The notes below the pieces were generated by a model that was not told the DNA's origin, did not search any database, and was given only the letters and a program-made list of their open reading frames with translations. A program made the translations under genes and the position numbers. Below, one piece after another: positions 23,871-33,375 of a stretch of 33,375 nt of DNA; position 1 is the stretch's first letter, and the number at the start of each line of letters is the position of its first letter. The stretch is from the NCBI GenBank assembly GCA_958430865.1, contig CAUDNR010004627.1, positions 7,762 through 41,136 on the forward strand, read 5' to 3'. Origin of the DNA: Entrophospora sp. SA101. Its lineage: Eukaryota; Glomeromycota; Glomeromycetes; Entrophosporales; Entrophosporaceae.

Positions 23871-24151
23871 ATATTTAATAAACGTATTTCTATCATTGCC
23901 TGGATTGTAGACATTATACTATTCATGTTACCTCAAACAAACAATCTTTATTTTGATTTGACTTATAACGAACGAATCTTAATAATTTGATAAAGTCATG
24001 TTTATTGTTTGAATTAAGTTTTGCTAACAGTAATATATGAAACATTACTTTGTAAAAGATTTATTTGTACTTTTTAATTGTTACATATAAAAAATTATTT
24101 GCTTTACTAAAATTTAATGATAATTAATGAAAGTTTAAATTTAAATTCTAA

Positions 24152-24376
24152 CTAATGAAATTGTCCAATTAAATAAATATACATTCTTGTATATGAACTA
24201 ATATTGGAACGACATATCACATAGATACCAATTTTATAAGCACACTTTTCACATGTTACTAGGTGGTTGCGTGGTGAAAAGCAATGCGTTACTGGTTCTT
24301 CTAGGCATATTTTGCACTTTAAATACTGGCCATTTAGCTCTTCGTTTTCATCCAACAAAGATTCGCTAATTGCCAT
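24152..24376 (-). pseudogene. RING-finger protein C-terminus with lost zinc ligands
   Basis: A 74-codon frame reads L-K-C-K-I-C-L-E-E-P-V-T-H-C-F-S-P-R-N-H-L-V-T-C-E-K-C-A...Y-V-I-C-R-S-N-I. The spacing is that of a C3HC4 RING of the type found at the C-terminus of E3 ubiquitin ligases. The expected Cys in 'P-C-N-H' is Arg, and the first Cys of the final C-P-x-C is Tyr, so two zinc ligands are gone. Upstream frame is blocked by a stop at about 24402, and no upstream substrate-binding exons were found. It is probably a decaying copy of a RING gene, and a functional diverged protein is less likely. Confidence 0.6.
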
Positions 24377-24719
24377 TTCTTCGTCTAATCGTTTTTTTTA
24401 AGTATAAATTAGTCTTAAAATCATTGAAATACTCGCACATACCAGGTGAAGAGTTCCTTAATAACCTCATAACTAGAGTGACGACGAGTGGCGATAACCA
24501 CCACCATCCTTATGATGAACACTTACTCATTCTGCACCTTATTATTTTCTTTTTTTCTTTTGGTGCTGCTTTGCTTATACACATTAATTATTTATCCTAT
24601 TAGTTTTTTTTTAGTTGATGGGAATTGTTTTTTTTTCTTCCTTGGAAAACAATCTTATATTTCAATGACAAAATGCGAGTGTTGTTGTTTGGTTTGGGCT
24701 CTCGTCTGAAGACGTGTTA

Positions 24720-25429
24720 ATAACTAATTAACCAGAGGTAATTTTTTGCTTTAGTGGGCAAGCAAGCAAGATTAGGACCAACATTGGTTAATCAGTGAGT
24801 GTTAACAATGATTAGTAATGTAATTTGCTTTAGTGAGTAAGCAAAGGTTAATTGGAAATACTGATAGTATTATTGTAGTCATAAATGTAAGGTTGTTAAA
24901 CAAGCTACTCAAGTTATTTTACAAGTAAACCAAAGCGAGTTTGCAATCGGCTAACAAAGGTAAACAACTAAAACAAATCGATCACAAGGAACTTTATACC
25001 ATTGCAAAAGGACCATCTTTATTTATTTACAGTTATCTGGTACCATCAAGCCCACAGATTCGTCTATATAGGTGCAGTAATCGAGAATCAAAGTAAATTC
25101 GTAAACTGATTATTTGACAAGTATCAAATTACTGCGAGTTGCAATTAATTGACAAGAAAGTTGAGCCATGATTTTTAATTAGCTGAAATGATATCACCAA
25201 TTAATGTTAACAAGAATTGAAAAATTGTAAAAAAGTTTATTACAAAATATTGTTACAAGATAAGAAATAAAATAAGGATGAAATGTGAATAAAAAGAAGA
25301 TAATAAATTTATAGTGGAGATTAAATTAGTCATCCATCAATTCTTTTACTATTGCTACTAGAATCTAATTAATTAATATTGTTGGTAATAATTAATAATA
25401 ATGAAAATTTTATTCATCATTGTTAACAT
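24720..25429. repeat. 3' flank of kinase tandem unit 1
   Basis: Non-coding. It aligns with 27470-27920 (3' flank of the intact kinase) and, inverted, with 234-1010. Shared blocks include 'tgctttagtgagtaagcaaaggttaattggaaatactgatag' (about 24830 and 27540), 'gtaaggttgttaaacaagctac' and 'gataagaaataaaataaggatgaaat'. Some segments here, such as 25025-25200, are missing from the copy near 27650. Confidence 0.65.
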
Positions 25430-26931
25430 TTAGAAAAAAGAGTCACAATCAAGATTATTTAACGAACTATTACTTGTAATTTTTAAGCTTTTAGATTTAA
25501 CAATCTCTTCATCTAATATTCTACTTGTATGATATGCGTCTGGATGTGATTTGTGTGCTTGATGTGAAGTACCACTACCACTGCTACTAGTAGTATTATT
25601 GCTATTATTATTTTTAATAATGTCCTTATGTTTATTATCAGCAAAAATAGCAAGCTCTCTACTAGTTGGTCTTTTTGATGGATCCACATCCCAACATCTC
25701 TGCATCATTTGTGCATAATTGTCAGGCATTCCAGGTAGTGTTGGTGGTCGTAAACCTTCACATATATCAAAAATCAAACGATGATTGTGAGCTCTATCAT
25801 CAAATGGTGGATGTCCTGCAAATATTTCCACATTAACATCCCAACACTATATATATTAGTTTCTTTGGTATTCTTTGTATTAATTTTACCTTTAAGTAGC
25901 TCGTGTGCAACATATGATATAATTCCATAGACTTTATTTGATGACTTTTCATCAACTGGTCCACATAATCCTAAATATGTAATATCACAACCACCTCCTC
26001 TATTTATTAATATATTACCACTATGTAAATCACAATGGATTAAATCTTTCTGATTTATATCACTAATGCATCACATAAATAATCAAAGATTTTAATTCTG
26101 TCTTTTAATGTTAAGTGATTGTTTTGTAAATAACCCCTTAAATTTCCCTTTGGAGCATAAGCTAAAACAATTACACAATTTCCATTATCTGGGAATTTAG
26201 TTATACCAAAACAAGGATTAATCAACCCTGATTTAATTTTACAATAATTCATTGCCTATTGAATATCAAACCAATTAGTATTATATAATACAACATTGTT
26301 TTAAATGACAACTACCAACCTCATCAAAAAAGCCTTTTCCTGGATTACTTGAATTGTTTAAACTTTTTAATACTACATGTTGTGCTCCAATATAACTAAA
26401 TTCCTCTGTATTTTCGTTGTAATCAACTATAGTTCCTCTTGTCCATTTAGCAGTATAAATCGAACTAAATCCACCTTCTGTCAACTTTGTCACTTCTTCA
26501 AATTGCTCAAAAGGTATCCATTCTAAAATATGAGTTGGCAGAGATGATTTCATTTGACATTGTTGAATAAAATCATCAATTATGTTATTTCCAGATGTCC
26601 AAGTGGTGAAAAGACTCTGTAATTGTAAACTAATACAACCTTCACAGAACCTATCAGAGAATCTTGTCAATTTACACTTGTTACATTCTTTTGGTTTTCC
26701 CTGTTTATCTCTTGCATTCTCTAATTCAAACTCATAAATAAACCTTTCCTTACAAAATTCTTTTTCATTTTCAACAAGCTCCTTGTTTTTTTTGACTAAT
26801 GAAAAAAAATAATCTTTTCTACTTTCTCTATCACAATTAACATTAGCATTATTACGCATTTCACTATTAACTTTATACACGAAGTTCTTTCTTTCTGGTG
26901 ATGACAACGATAATAGTTTATCATGTGACAT
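25430..26931 (-). pseudogene. TKL-type kinase pseudogene (tandem copy 1)
   Basis: Homologous along its full length to the intact gene at 27921-29518. Exon 1 (26931-26320, 204 codons, from MSHDKLLSLSS) and the GT-AG intron 26319-26256 are preserved. Exon 2 (from 26255) is broken. A one-base deletion near 26055-26065 gives a stop at 26057-26055, and another one-base deletion near 25826-25831 shifts the frame again ('gtggaaat' against 'gtgggaaat'). The D of the D-L-G (DFG-equivalent) is Tyr (codon 25977-25975) and A-P-E has become A-H-E. The H-C-D-L-H-S-G-N catalytic loop survives. The LIKRLFGF tail block is replaced by an N/S/T-rich stretch. An ATG further upstream (27075) is in frame but falls outside the homology of the paralogues and is unlikely to be the start. 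Confidence 0.88.
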
Positions 26932-27234
26932 TATAAAATATAAAATATAAAATTCGACTTGGTGCTTTAATAAATGTGTAGATTTTTGCGGAAAATTGAG
27001 TGATGTGTAACAAATAATTTGTTTTTTATATTTGATTGCCTTTAAATGGATTAATTGATAAGGAAAAAATTGCATTATTTAAACTTTCATCATCACCAAT
27101 CGATTTATCATGATTCAACAATAAAAAGAATTCTTTGAAGATTTAAAGTAATAAAAATAGAAAACGAAATTGAAACATCAGTCATATGTATGTAAAAGTT
27201 GCTCTACATGCCAATATTTATTTTTTATCTTTAT
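26932..27234. promoter_or_regulatory. 5' flank of kinase copy 1, shared with copy 2
   Basis: The block 'ttataaaatataaaatataaaattcgactt' directly before the start codon and about 280 bp beyond it, including 'catcatcaccaatcgatttatcat' and 'attctttgaagatttaaagt', are shared with 29519-29810. The promoter was therefore duplicated with the gene. TATA-like words overlap the start region. Confidence 0.5.
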
Positions 27235-27920
27235 TGTAGTGATCAATAAAAATTTCATTAAGGATAACTTCGGGTCCTCGCAGAAGAAAATAAAATAAAA
27301 CTCTGACAGAATCATTATTTTTATTAAATAAAATTAATCATTAATAAACTTTTAAAAATAAAACGTTGTTTTTATTTTCTTTGTTTAAAGCATTTTGATA
27401 AAAGCAACAAGTGTAGTTAATGCCTTGGTGAAAGGTAACAATTGTGGAGCTTTGGTAAAAAGCCATGTTATTTGCCTTAGTGAGCAAGCGAGCAAGGTTG
27501 TGGTTAACTAGTGATGTTTACAACGATTAATAACGTAATTTGCTTTAGTGAGTAAGCAAAGGTTAATTGGAAATACTGATAGTATTATAGTCGTAAACGT
27601 AAGGTTGTTAAACAAGCTACTTAAGTTGTTTTGCAAAGGAACTTTATAAACCATAATTGTTAATTAACCGAAATGATACCTCGCAATATCACCATTTAAC
27701 AAGAATTGAAAAATTGTAAAAGTTTATTTCAAAATATTGTTACAAGATAAGAAATAAAATAAGGATGAAATAAAAAGATAAATAAAAATAAGGTAATAAT
27801 TTATAGCGGAGATTAAATTACGATTGTTACTAGAACCTAATGTTTATTAATTAATCAATTGATATTGTTAGTAATGGATAGTAATTTCCAATTAATTAGT
27901 AATGAAATTTTTATTCAAAT
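27235..27920. repeat. 3' flank of intact kinase; inverted counterpart of 234-1285
   Basis: Non-coding; shares blocks in direct orientation with 24720-25429 and in inverted orientation with 234-1285. It forms the boundary between the two tandem kinase units, which repeat with a period of about 2.58 kb. Confidence 0.7.
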
Positions 27921-29518
27921 TTAGAAAAAAGAGTCACAATCAAGATTATTTAACGAACTATTACTTGTAATTTTTAAGCTTTTAGATTTAGCAATCTCTT
28001 CATCTAATATTCTACTTGTATGATGTGCATCTGGATGTGATTTGTGTGCTTGTTGCGGATCATTACCAATGCTGCTGCTGCTACTATCATCATTAAAATC
28101 AATTTCATGTTTAAAAAATCCGAATAATCTTTTTATTAAACTATTATTTTTTAAGTTCTTATTTGTTAACCTTTTATTTTCAAGAATTTCATTTTTAATA
28201 ATTTCGTCATATTTATTTTTAGCAAATGTCCAAAGCTCTTCACTAGTTGGTCTTTTTGATGGATCCACATCCCAACACCTCTGCATCATTTGTACATAAT
28301 CATCAGGCATTCCAGGTAGTATTGGTGGTCGTAAACCTTCACATATATCAAAAATCAAGCGATGATTGTGAGCTTTATCATTAAATGGTGGATGACCTGC
28401 AAATATTTCCCACATTAACATTCCAACACTATAGATGTCAGTTTCTTTGGTGTTCTTTGTATTAATTTTACCTCTAAGTAGCTCGGGTGCAACATATGAT
28501 ACAATTCCATACACTTTATTTGATGACTTTTCATCAACTGGTCCACATAATCCTAAATCTGTAATATAACAACAACCTCCTCCCACAAGTATATTACCAC
28601 TATGTAAATCACAATGGATTAAATCCTTCTGATGTATACTATATAATGCATAACATAAATAATGAAAGAATGTAACTCTGTCTTTTAATGTTAAATGATT
28701 GTTTTGTAAATAACCCCTTAAATTTCCCTCTAAAGCATGATTTAAAACTATTGCATAATTTCCATTATCTGGGAATTTAGTTATACCATAGCACTGAACA
28801 ATCAAACCTGATTTAATTTTACAATAATTCATTGCCTATTGAATATCAAACCAATTAGTATTATATAATACAGTATTGTTTATTTGTTTAAATGACAACT
28901 ACCAACCTCATCAAAAAAGCCTTTTCCAGGATTATTTGAATTGTTTAAACTTTTTAATACTACATTTTCCCTTCCTAAATAACTAAATTCCTTTTCATTT
29001 TCGTCGTAATCATTAATACCTCCTCTTATCCATGTAGCAGTAAAAATCGAACTAAATCCACCTTCTGTCAACTTTGTTATATCATCAAATTGCTCAAAAG
29101 GTATCCATTCTAAAATATGGTTTGGCAGAGATGATTTCATTTGACATTGTTGAATAAAATCATCAATTATGTTATTCCCAGATGTCCAAGTGGTGAAAAG
29201 GCTCTGTAATTGTAATCTAATACAACCTTCACAAAACCTATCAGAGTATCTTGTCAATTTGCACTTGTTGCATTCTTTTGGTTTTCCCAGTTCATATGTT
29301 GCATTATCTAATTCAAACTCATAAATAAACTTTTCTATACAATATTCTTTTTCATTTTCAGAAAGCTCCTTGTTTTTTTCGACTAATGAAAAAAAATAAT
29401 CTTTTATACTTTCTCTATCAGAATTAGCATTAGCATTATTATGCATTCCACCATTAATTTTATATACAAATCCCCTTCTTTCTGATGATAACGATGATGT
29501 TAGTTTATAATATGACAT
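27921..29518 (-). CDS. TKL-type protein kinase, intact tandem copy 2, 2 exons, 508 aa
   Basis: Exon 1 is 29518-28907 (204 codons), the intron is 28906-28836 (GT-AG, 71 bp, phase 0) and exon 2 is 28835-27921. An N-terminal Cys cluster C-N-K-C...C-E-G-C (Cys83, 86, 96, 99) may bind zinc. It is followed by W-T-S-G-N-N-I-I-D-D-F-I and L-E-W-I-P-F-E-Q-F, the linker typical of expanded mycorrhizal-fungus kinases. Kinase landmarks are the Gly loop T-E-G-G-F-S-S-I-F (151-159), V-V-L-K with Lys189, H-C-D-L-H-S-G-N (278-285, Asp280), D-L-G at 297-299, A-P-E (320-322) and D-I-Y-S-V-G-M-L-M-W-E-I. Arg of HRD is Cys and DFG is DLG, so activation-loop control differs from the textbook kinase, but the catalytic Lys, Asp and Asn are present. 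A Ser/His/Lys-rich tail follows the domain. The ligand and pathway are unknown. Confidence 0.92.
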
Positions 29519-30600
29519 TATAAAATATAAAATATAAAATTCGACTTGATGCTTTAATGAATGTGGAGATTTTTGCGGAGAATTGAGTAATGTGTAACAA
29601 GCAATTTTTTTCGTACATGTTTTTTATTGTCTTTTAAAAGGATTAAATTGCATTATTCATCATCACCAATCGATTTATCATAATCCAATAAAAAAAATTC
29701 TTTGAAGATTTAAAGTGATAAAAATAGAAAAGAAATTAAAACTTATAAAAATTTGTACCAAAACCTGTCTTATGTGCTATGTAAAGGTCGTTCCAAGTAC
29801 CAATATTGATCAATCTATATTGCTTCAAACTCAGATACCAAAAACAGCCCAAGAAAATTATTAATATTATTGCATATTACTATTATGCGTAGCTAACTTC
29901 CAAGACAAAAACTCGAAAAAACATCAATTTTACACAACTCATGTATCAAAGACAATTTGATTATATATATGAAATGTAATAATAAAAGAATAGTTTTAAT
30001 TTGTAAAAAAGAATAGCATTTTTATTTTGAGAAAAGTATACGGGGGGATAAGTAGTTTAATTAAGTAAAAGTTCTCCCGTATAATCATACTGTACAGTAC
30101 ATATAATGATACAATAATTCTTTATTGATTCCTGGGACACGCATCATTATTGCTGCTTATATCAAGTGATTTACTTGTATTAAGCCTTTTTACTTATGTC
30201 AAGTGTCTTTAATTACGTCAAGTGGTTTTACTTACGTCAAGTCGTCAAAATGACCCTGGTGAGAAACTACCTTTAGTCAATACTTTAGTTACGTCAATGA
30301 CTAGAGTCAAAAGTTTCTTCATACATTATTAAAAGATGGTGATGATAAAGAAGATGAAGAAAGAAAAATTAGTATAATTTGTGTATTAGAAAATAGTTTT
30401 TCAAGTCAAAACTTATTAGAAACATTTATAAATTGAATCTCATATTCCTTTTCTAATTAGAATTGCATATTCCATCAGATTTTCCCGGATGTTCAGAATT
30501 ACGGATAACATATTATTATTATTATTATTATTATATGCGAATATGAGGCAAAAATTTTAAAAATCCATTACGACAAGAATTTAATTATAGTCCGCTGTGA
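29519..30600. other. 5' flank of kinase copy 2 and intergenic DNA
   Basis: The first 290 bp parallels 26932-27210. A degenerate tandem tract at about 30163-30245 repeats 'ta(c/t)gtcaagtg.tttta' four times with a period near 20 bp. An (ATT)n run occupies 30511-30535. No gene is supported. Confidence 0.45.
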
Positions 30601-30606
30601 CAAGGT

Positions 30607-30792
30607 TTGACTGTATCAACAATATCAACATCAACAAGATCAAAATTTCGTATCGATAGTATTACACGGTCTGTACATAAATTTACTGGTGAATATGCTT
30701 ATAATCAAAATGAATGCGAACCAGTATCAAATCTATTAAAATCACCTGGACCAGAATATTTGGGTGTGCAGGAGGTTTTTTTGGGCGGATAA
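30607..30792 (+). pseudogene. Possible exon or gene fragment, family not recognised
   Basis: An open stretch of 61 codons without ATG (it opens at a TTG). It reads K-F-R-I-D-S-I-T-R-S-V-H-K-F-T-G-E-Y and N-E-C-E-P-V-S-N-L-L-K-S-P-G-P-E-Y-L-G. Composition is protein-like, and an upstream 'aattatag' at about 30586-30593 could be an acceptor. No matching exons or start were found nearby, so this may be a stranded gene piece. Confidence 0.3.
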
Positions 30793-31109
30793 AGAAAAGA
30801 ATTTTTTGATATAATTTAAAATTTTTTAAAATAATTTATATTGAAGGATGAAAAGTGATAAATATGGCAAATGATACTTTTGGATTCAACAGATATTGTG
30901 AATATTAATATATTTGATGGTTAATTTCATTATTACCATTATTATCATTATTGTCAGTCACAGAATCAATGTGTGGAAAAAGGATGGTGCTCATCACAAG
31001 GAAATTTTATTATTATATTTTAGGTAAAATATCAGGCCGGCTTGGATTTTTTCAATAAAAACCTGATTGCGTCTCAATTAATGTTGTTTGACGGAATGTT
31101 ACCAAAATT
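30793..31109. other. Intergenic, nothing recognised
   Basis: AT-rich sequence without ORF or clear repeat. Confidence 0.4.
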
Positions 31110-31335
31110 GTAAAACTATTACGTTAAATCTGTCAAAAATACGTAAGTAAAATTTTTTTAAAGGCTAATAAAATATAAAGCTCACACAAAAAACTTATAA
31201 ATATATATTGTCTAGTTTTTTTTTGTGTATCCCAATCTCTCCTTTGTTTCATCAGTTATTCTCAAGGAGTTAAGTTTTTCTTTCGTTGAATACAAACTCA
31301 GTTCCCACACACTCATTTACTACTAAACTGATTTC
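31110..31335 (+). repeat. Dispersed repeat, inverted copy of 1495-1725
   Basis: See 1495-1725. In this orientation the TATA-like 'cttataaatatatattgtctag' at 31196-31217 reads forward and resembles the cores before the CaaX genes. No long ORF follows; the first sizeable ATG frame (48 codons from 31447) has no support. Confidence 0.6.
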
Positions 31336-31574
31336 CGAAAAGAATTAAGCTTCCGAAACCAAAAACCATAGGTTTCTTCGGGAGGCTATTATTCCAGAAC
31401 CAGAAGAGCTAAAGAATCATAAAGCTTGCATTTTAAAAGTCAAAAATGCGTGATTGTATTTACTTGGAGCACGAAAATTGTTTAATATTAATAATGAGTT
31501 TACGCTCAATTCATTCATTGACAGAAAACACGCCATGTCGATCATATATTAAAATCAGCAACCGACTACTAAGT

Positions 31575-31680
31575 CATTTATTAGCCGATTAATATGTTTA
31601 AGACTATTTATAGCCGGTTAATTTGTTTAAGTCTGGCTTAGCCTGTTAAACCATTTATTAGCCGGCTAAGCTGTTTAAGT
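31575..31680. repeat. Degenerate minisatellite, about 27-45 bp units
   Basis: Three to four imperfect repeats of 'tttattagccggttaatttgtttaagtc' in direct orientation. The unit contains a short inverted 'agccggtta/agccggct' core. Confidence 0.65.
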
Positions 31681-32337
31681 CAATTTAATGAGCTATTGGG
31701 GAAAATAGTTTTCGGGAACCGTGCCAGACCCCTTGGAGGGTGGTGGTTGTAATTACGCATATTACAACATCAATAATAACATTTATTATTATTATAAGAA
31801 AAAAAAAAAATTTAATCACCATAATCAGCGGCGGAGTTCATACATTTTTCTTTTGGATGATAGGATTTTTCTGATCAGCACAAAATCCAATTCGTGTTAA
31901 CCATATATCAAATATGTTTATAACGCGTACTTTCCTACCTTCTATCATGAAGTCAGTATAGATAACATAACCAAGGACTGATTTAAGTTGGCTATCCTAT
32001 CTTAACATCCGCCTGTGATTGTGAATAGAAGAGTCATTCATGACACCAGATTGTCAGCTTCCTTCGTTTAATCATTTTTGCTTTATAAAATTAGAATCAC
32101 TAAAGATAAAAATCCCCTTTTACCTAATATGACAAGAAATAACATGTTTTCGAATTCCTGAGGATTTCCTGATAAGCACAAATAACTTTATACAAGAAAA
32201 ATTGTTAAACATATTTCTTTTTTTTTTAAGTCGGGTGTTTTGTTTGTTTGTTGTATATAAAAAAAGATCAGCTCCCACTACAACTCACTACACATCATAA
32301 AAAGACAATATTAATTTAAAATAAAGAATAAAAAAAA
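31681..32337. other. Intergenic with a promoter-like segment
   Basis: No gene was seen. At 32255-32300 'tatataaaaaaagatcagctcccactacaactcactac' has the look of a core promoter and leader, followed by an ATG at 32338 that opens only a 13-codon frame. It may serve the small ORF at 32631 through a 5'-UTR intron. Confidence 0.35.
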
Positions 32338-32630
32338 TGAATCAATTACAAGACTATGACAAAAGGAACAGAAAATAGAGTGGAAAGGAGCAAATATTAT
32401 TATAGAACTAGACCAAGAGAAAAGGTACTGTTTGGAATGATATATATATATATATAATCCTTTTTTTTTTTTGCAAATTTCAAAAAATTATTACAAAATA
32501 TGTCAAGGTCAAATAAGCATCATATCACTGATTGAATCTTTGACTTTTAATTTTTAATTAAATATTATAAATATTATCCAGTTAATTAATTCATATAATA
32601 AAAAGTGATATTTAAAGATTCTCAAAGAGA

Positions 32631-32840
32631 ATGAATATTTTAAAATTAGCAACCTCCATCCTCAACGATAATCCCTTCACCATCATCACCACCATCATCA
32701 TCATCACCGCCTTTGTTATTCTTTTTAGATTGGCTGACCCTGCTTCAAACCAAAAGCTTTTCTCAACACCAGGCGGCGGTGACTTTTCTTCGTTTTTCAG
32801 TACTGTGTTCCAATTTATTTTGAAATCCCTTCAATACTAA
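32631..32840 (+). CDS. Small predicted membrane protein, 69 aa, unrecognised
   Basis: An ATG-started frame M-N-I-L-K-L-A-T-S-I-L-N-D-N-P-F, then a hydrophobic segment of about 16 residues (T-I-I-T-T-I-I-I-I-T-A-F-V-I-L-F, residues 17-32), then a soluble tail rich in S, F and G ending S-L-Q-Y. Codons are strongly C-ending (AAC, CCC, TTC, ACC, ATC, GCC), unlike the surrounding AT-rich DNA and like the CaaX genes, which suggests a real, well-expressed gene. From 32731 onward the frame lies inside the 573-bp perfect repeat. 'ctttttag' at about 32721-32728 just before it looks like a splice acceptor, so the junction may be an exon boundary and the true N-terminus may differ. Function unknown. Confidence 0.5.
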   Translation: MNILKLATSILNDNPFTIITTIIIITAFVILFRLADPASNQKLFSTPGGGDFSSFFSTVFQFILKSLQY

Positions 32841-33303
32841 TAAACGACAACATAACACATACTGGGAAACACCGCAATGAAAATCTAAAAAGAATGTTGG
32901 CCGCTTACCAAGTAAGGCGAGCCGTTTTCTGTTTGATAGTGTCTTCAGAACAAGCATCAAATACAGGCGGAAATATGACCTCCGTTAATCTCCCTCCGAT
33001 GATTTTCTTCAACATAAGACGGGTTCTCCCAAACCGCGTGTGATATAAGTGGATCGTCCCACGATATAGAACCTCTATCTACGGCGGAAACATTATGAGC
33101 TAGTTCTTCGTACATTCGAAAACTATATTCATCATTGCCGGCGACCTTGATGCATGATGAGGACAATAGTCAATAATGATAAGGCATATATTCTGATAAA
33201 GTAACAGATAATAAGTATACAGGTTATTACCAATAGCCTTCTCATCTACTCGTTTTTCTACTTAATTGGGATGATATCATTGTATTCTTTAGCCATTCAT
33301 TAT
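32731..33303. repeat. 573-bp perfect direct repeat, copy 2
   Basis: Identical to 17751-18323. Its left edge falls within the 69-aa frame. Its right edge abuts, with 5 bp of overlap, an inverted copy of 13112-13188. Confidence 0.95.
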
Positions 33304-33375
33304 TGATGAATGGTAAATTATTTTCCAAATAAATTAAAATTTATTTAATATACATGAAACAAATTTGACATTACT
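33299..33375. repeat. Inverted copy of 13112-13188
   Basis: Exact reverse complement of 13112-13188, running to the end of the window. With the preceding repeat end it creates the palindrome 'ccattcat...atgaatgg' at 33293-33313. Confidence 0.9.

Noticed and set aside
26932..27075. N-terminal 48-codon extension of kinase copy 1
   Set aside because: The paralogue at 29518 starts at the equivalent of 26931, and this stretch reads as shared non-coding flank with TATA-like words.
28042..28299. 85-codon plus-strand ORF
   Set aside because: Antisense shadow of the intact kinase's C-terminal tail.
30163..30245. Spaced repeats considered as a CRISPR array
   Set aside because: Repeats are degenerate, about 20 bp apart with no unique spacers, and the genome is eukaryotic.

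Overview
The window looks like nuclear DNA of an arbuscular mycorrhizal fungus, most likely Rhizophagus or a close Glomeromycotina relative. The reasons are the very AT-rich, repeat-laden intergenic DNA, genes split by short (about 60-130 bp) GT-AG introns, and locally duplicated tyrosine-kinase-like (TKL) genes whose N-terminal Cys-rich segment plus 'WTSGN..ID.FI' and 'LEWIPFEQF' linker is the style seen in the expanded kinase families of these fungi. The organism call is inference; no database was searched.

Layout. 1-233: 3' end of a TKL kinase gene (+). 234-3799: repeats, including the flank of that kinase duplication. 3800-6141 (-): a complete 7-exon HSPA12-like HSP70 ATPase gene, bracketed by two related 'TTCGAATAA' repeat tracts. 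7466-8884 (+): a 6-exon prephenate dehydratase gene (phenylalanine biosynthesis). 10208-11642 (-): a 9-exon short-chain dehydrogenase of the HSD10 type. 13587-15706 (+): an 8-exon AGC kinase of the STK32/YANK type. 17751-18323 and 32731-33303: a perfect 573-bp direct repeat. 20102-20209 and 22685-22792 (+): two nearly identical 35-codon genes ending in the prenylation signal CSIM, each with its own TATA box and conserved leader; this is the most interesting item. 21054-21220: a CACTA-like MITE between them. 23577-24376 (-): decayed gene pieces including a RING finger that has lost zinc ligands. 25430-26931 (-) and 27921-29518 (-): a tandem pair of TKL kinase genes, the first a multi-lesion pseudogene and the second intact. 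29519-33375: repeats, minisatellites and a small predicted membrane-protein ORF.

The four conserved multi-exon genes appear to be independent housekeeping or signalling genes; there is no operon-like logic. The second half of the window is a dynamic duplication zone with kinase copies, peptide copies, a perfect repeat and inverted junctions. The paired CaaX peptide genes differ at six sites, all in third codon positions, with one conservative amino-acid change. That indicates selection on the peptide and makes a farnesylated peptide (lipopeptide pheromone-like or another small membrane-attached peptide) a testable idea. All exon models were assembled by eye from splice signals, reading-frame continuity and family motifs.
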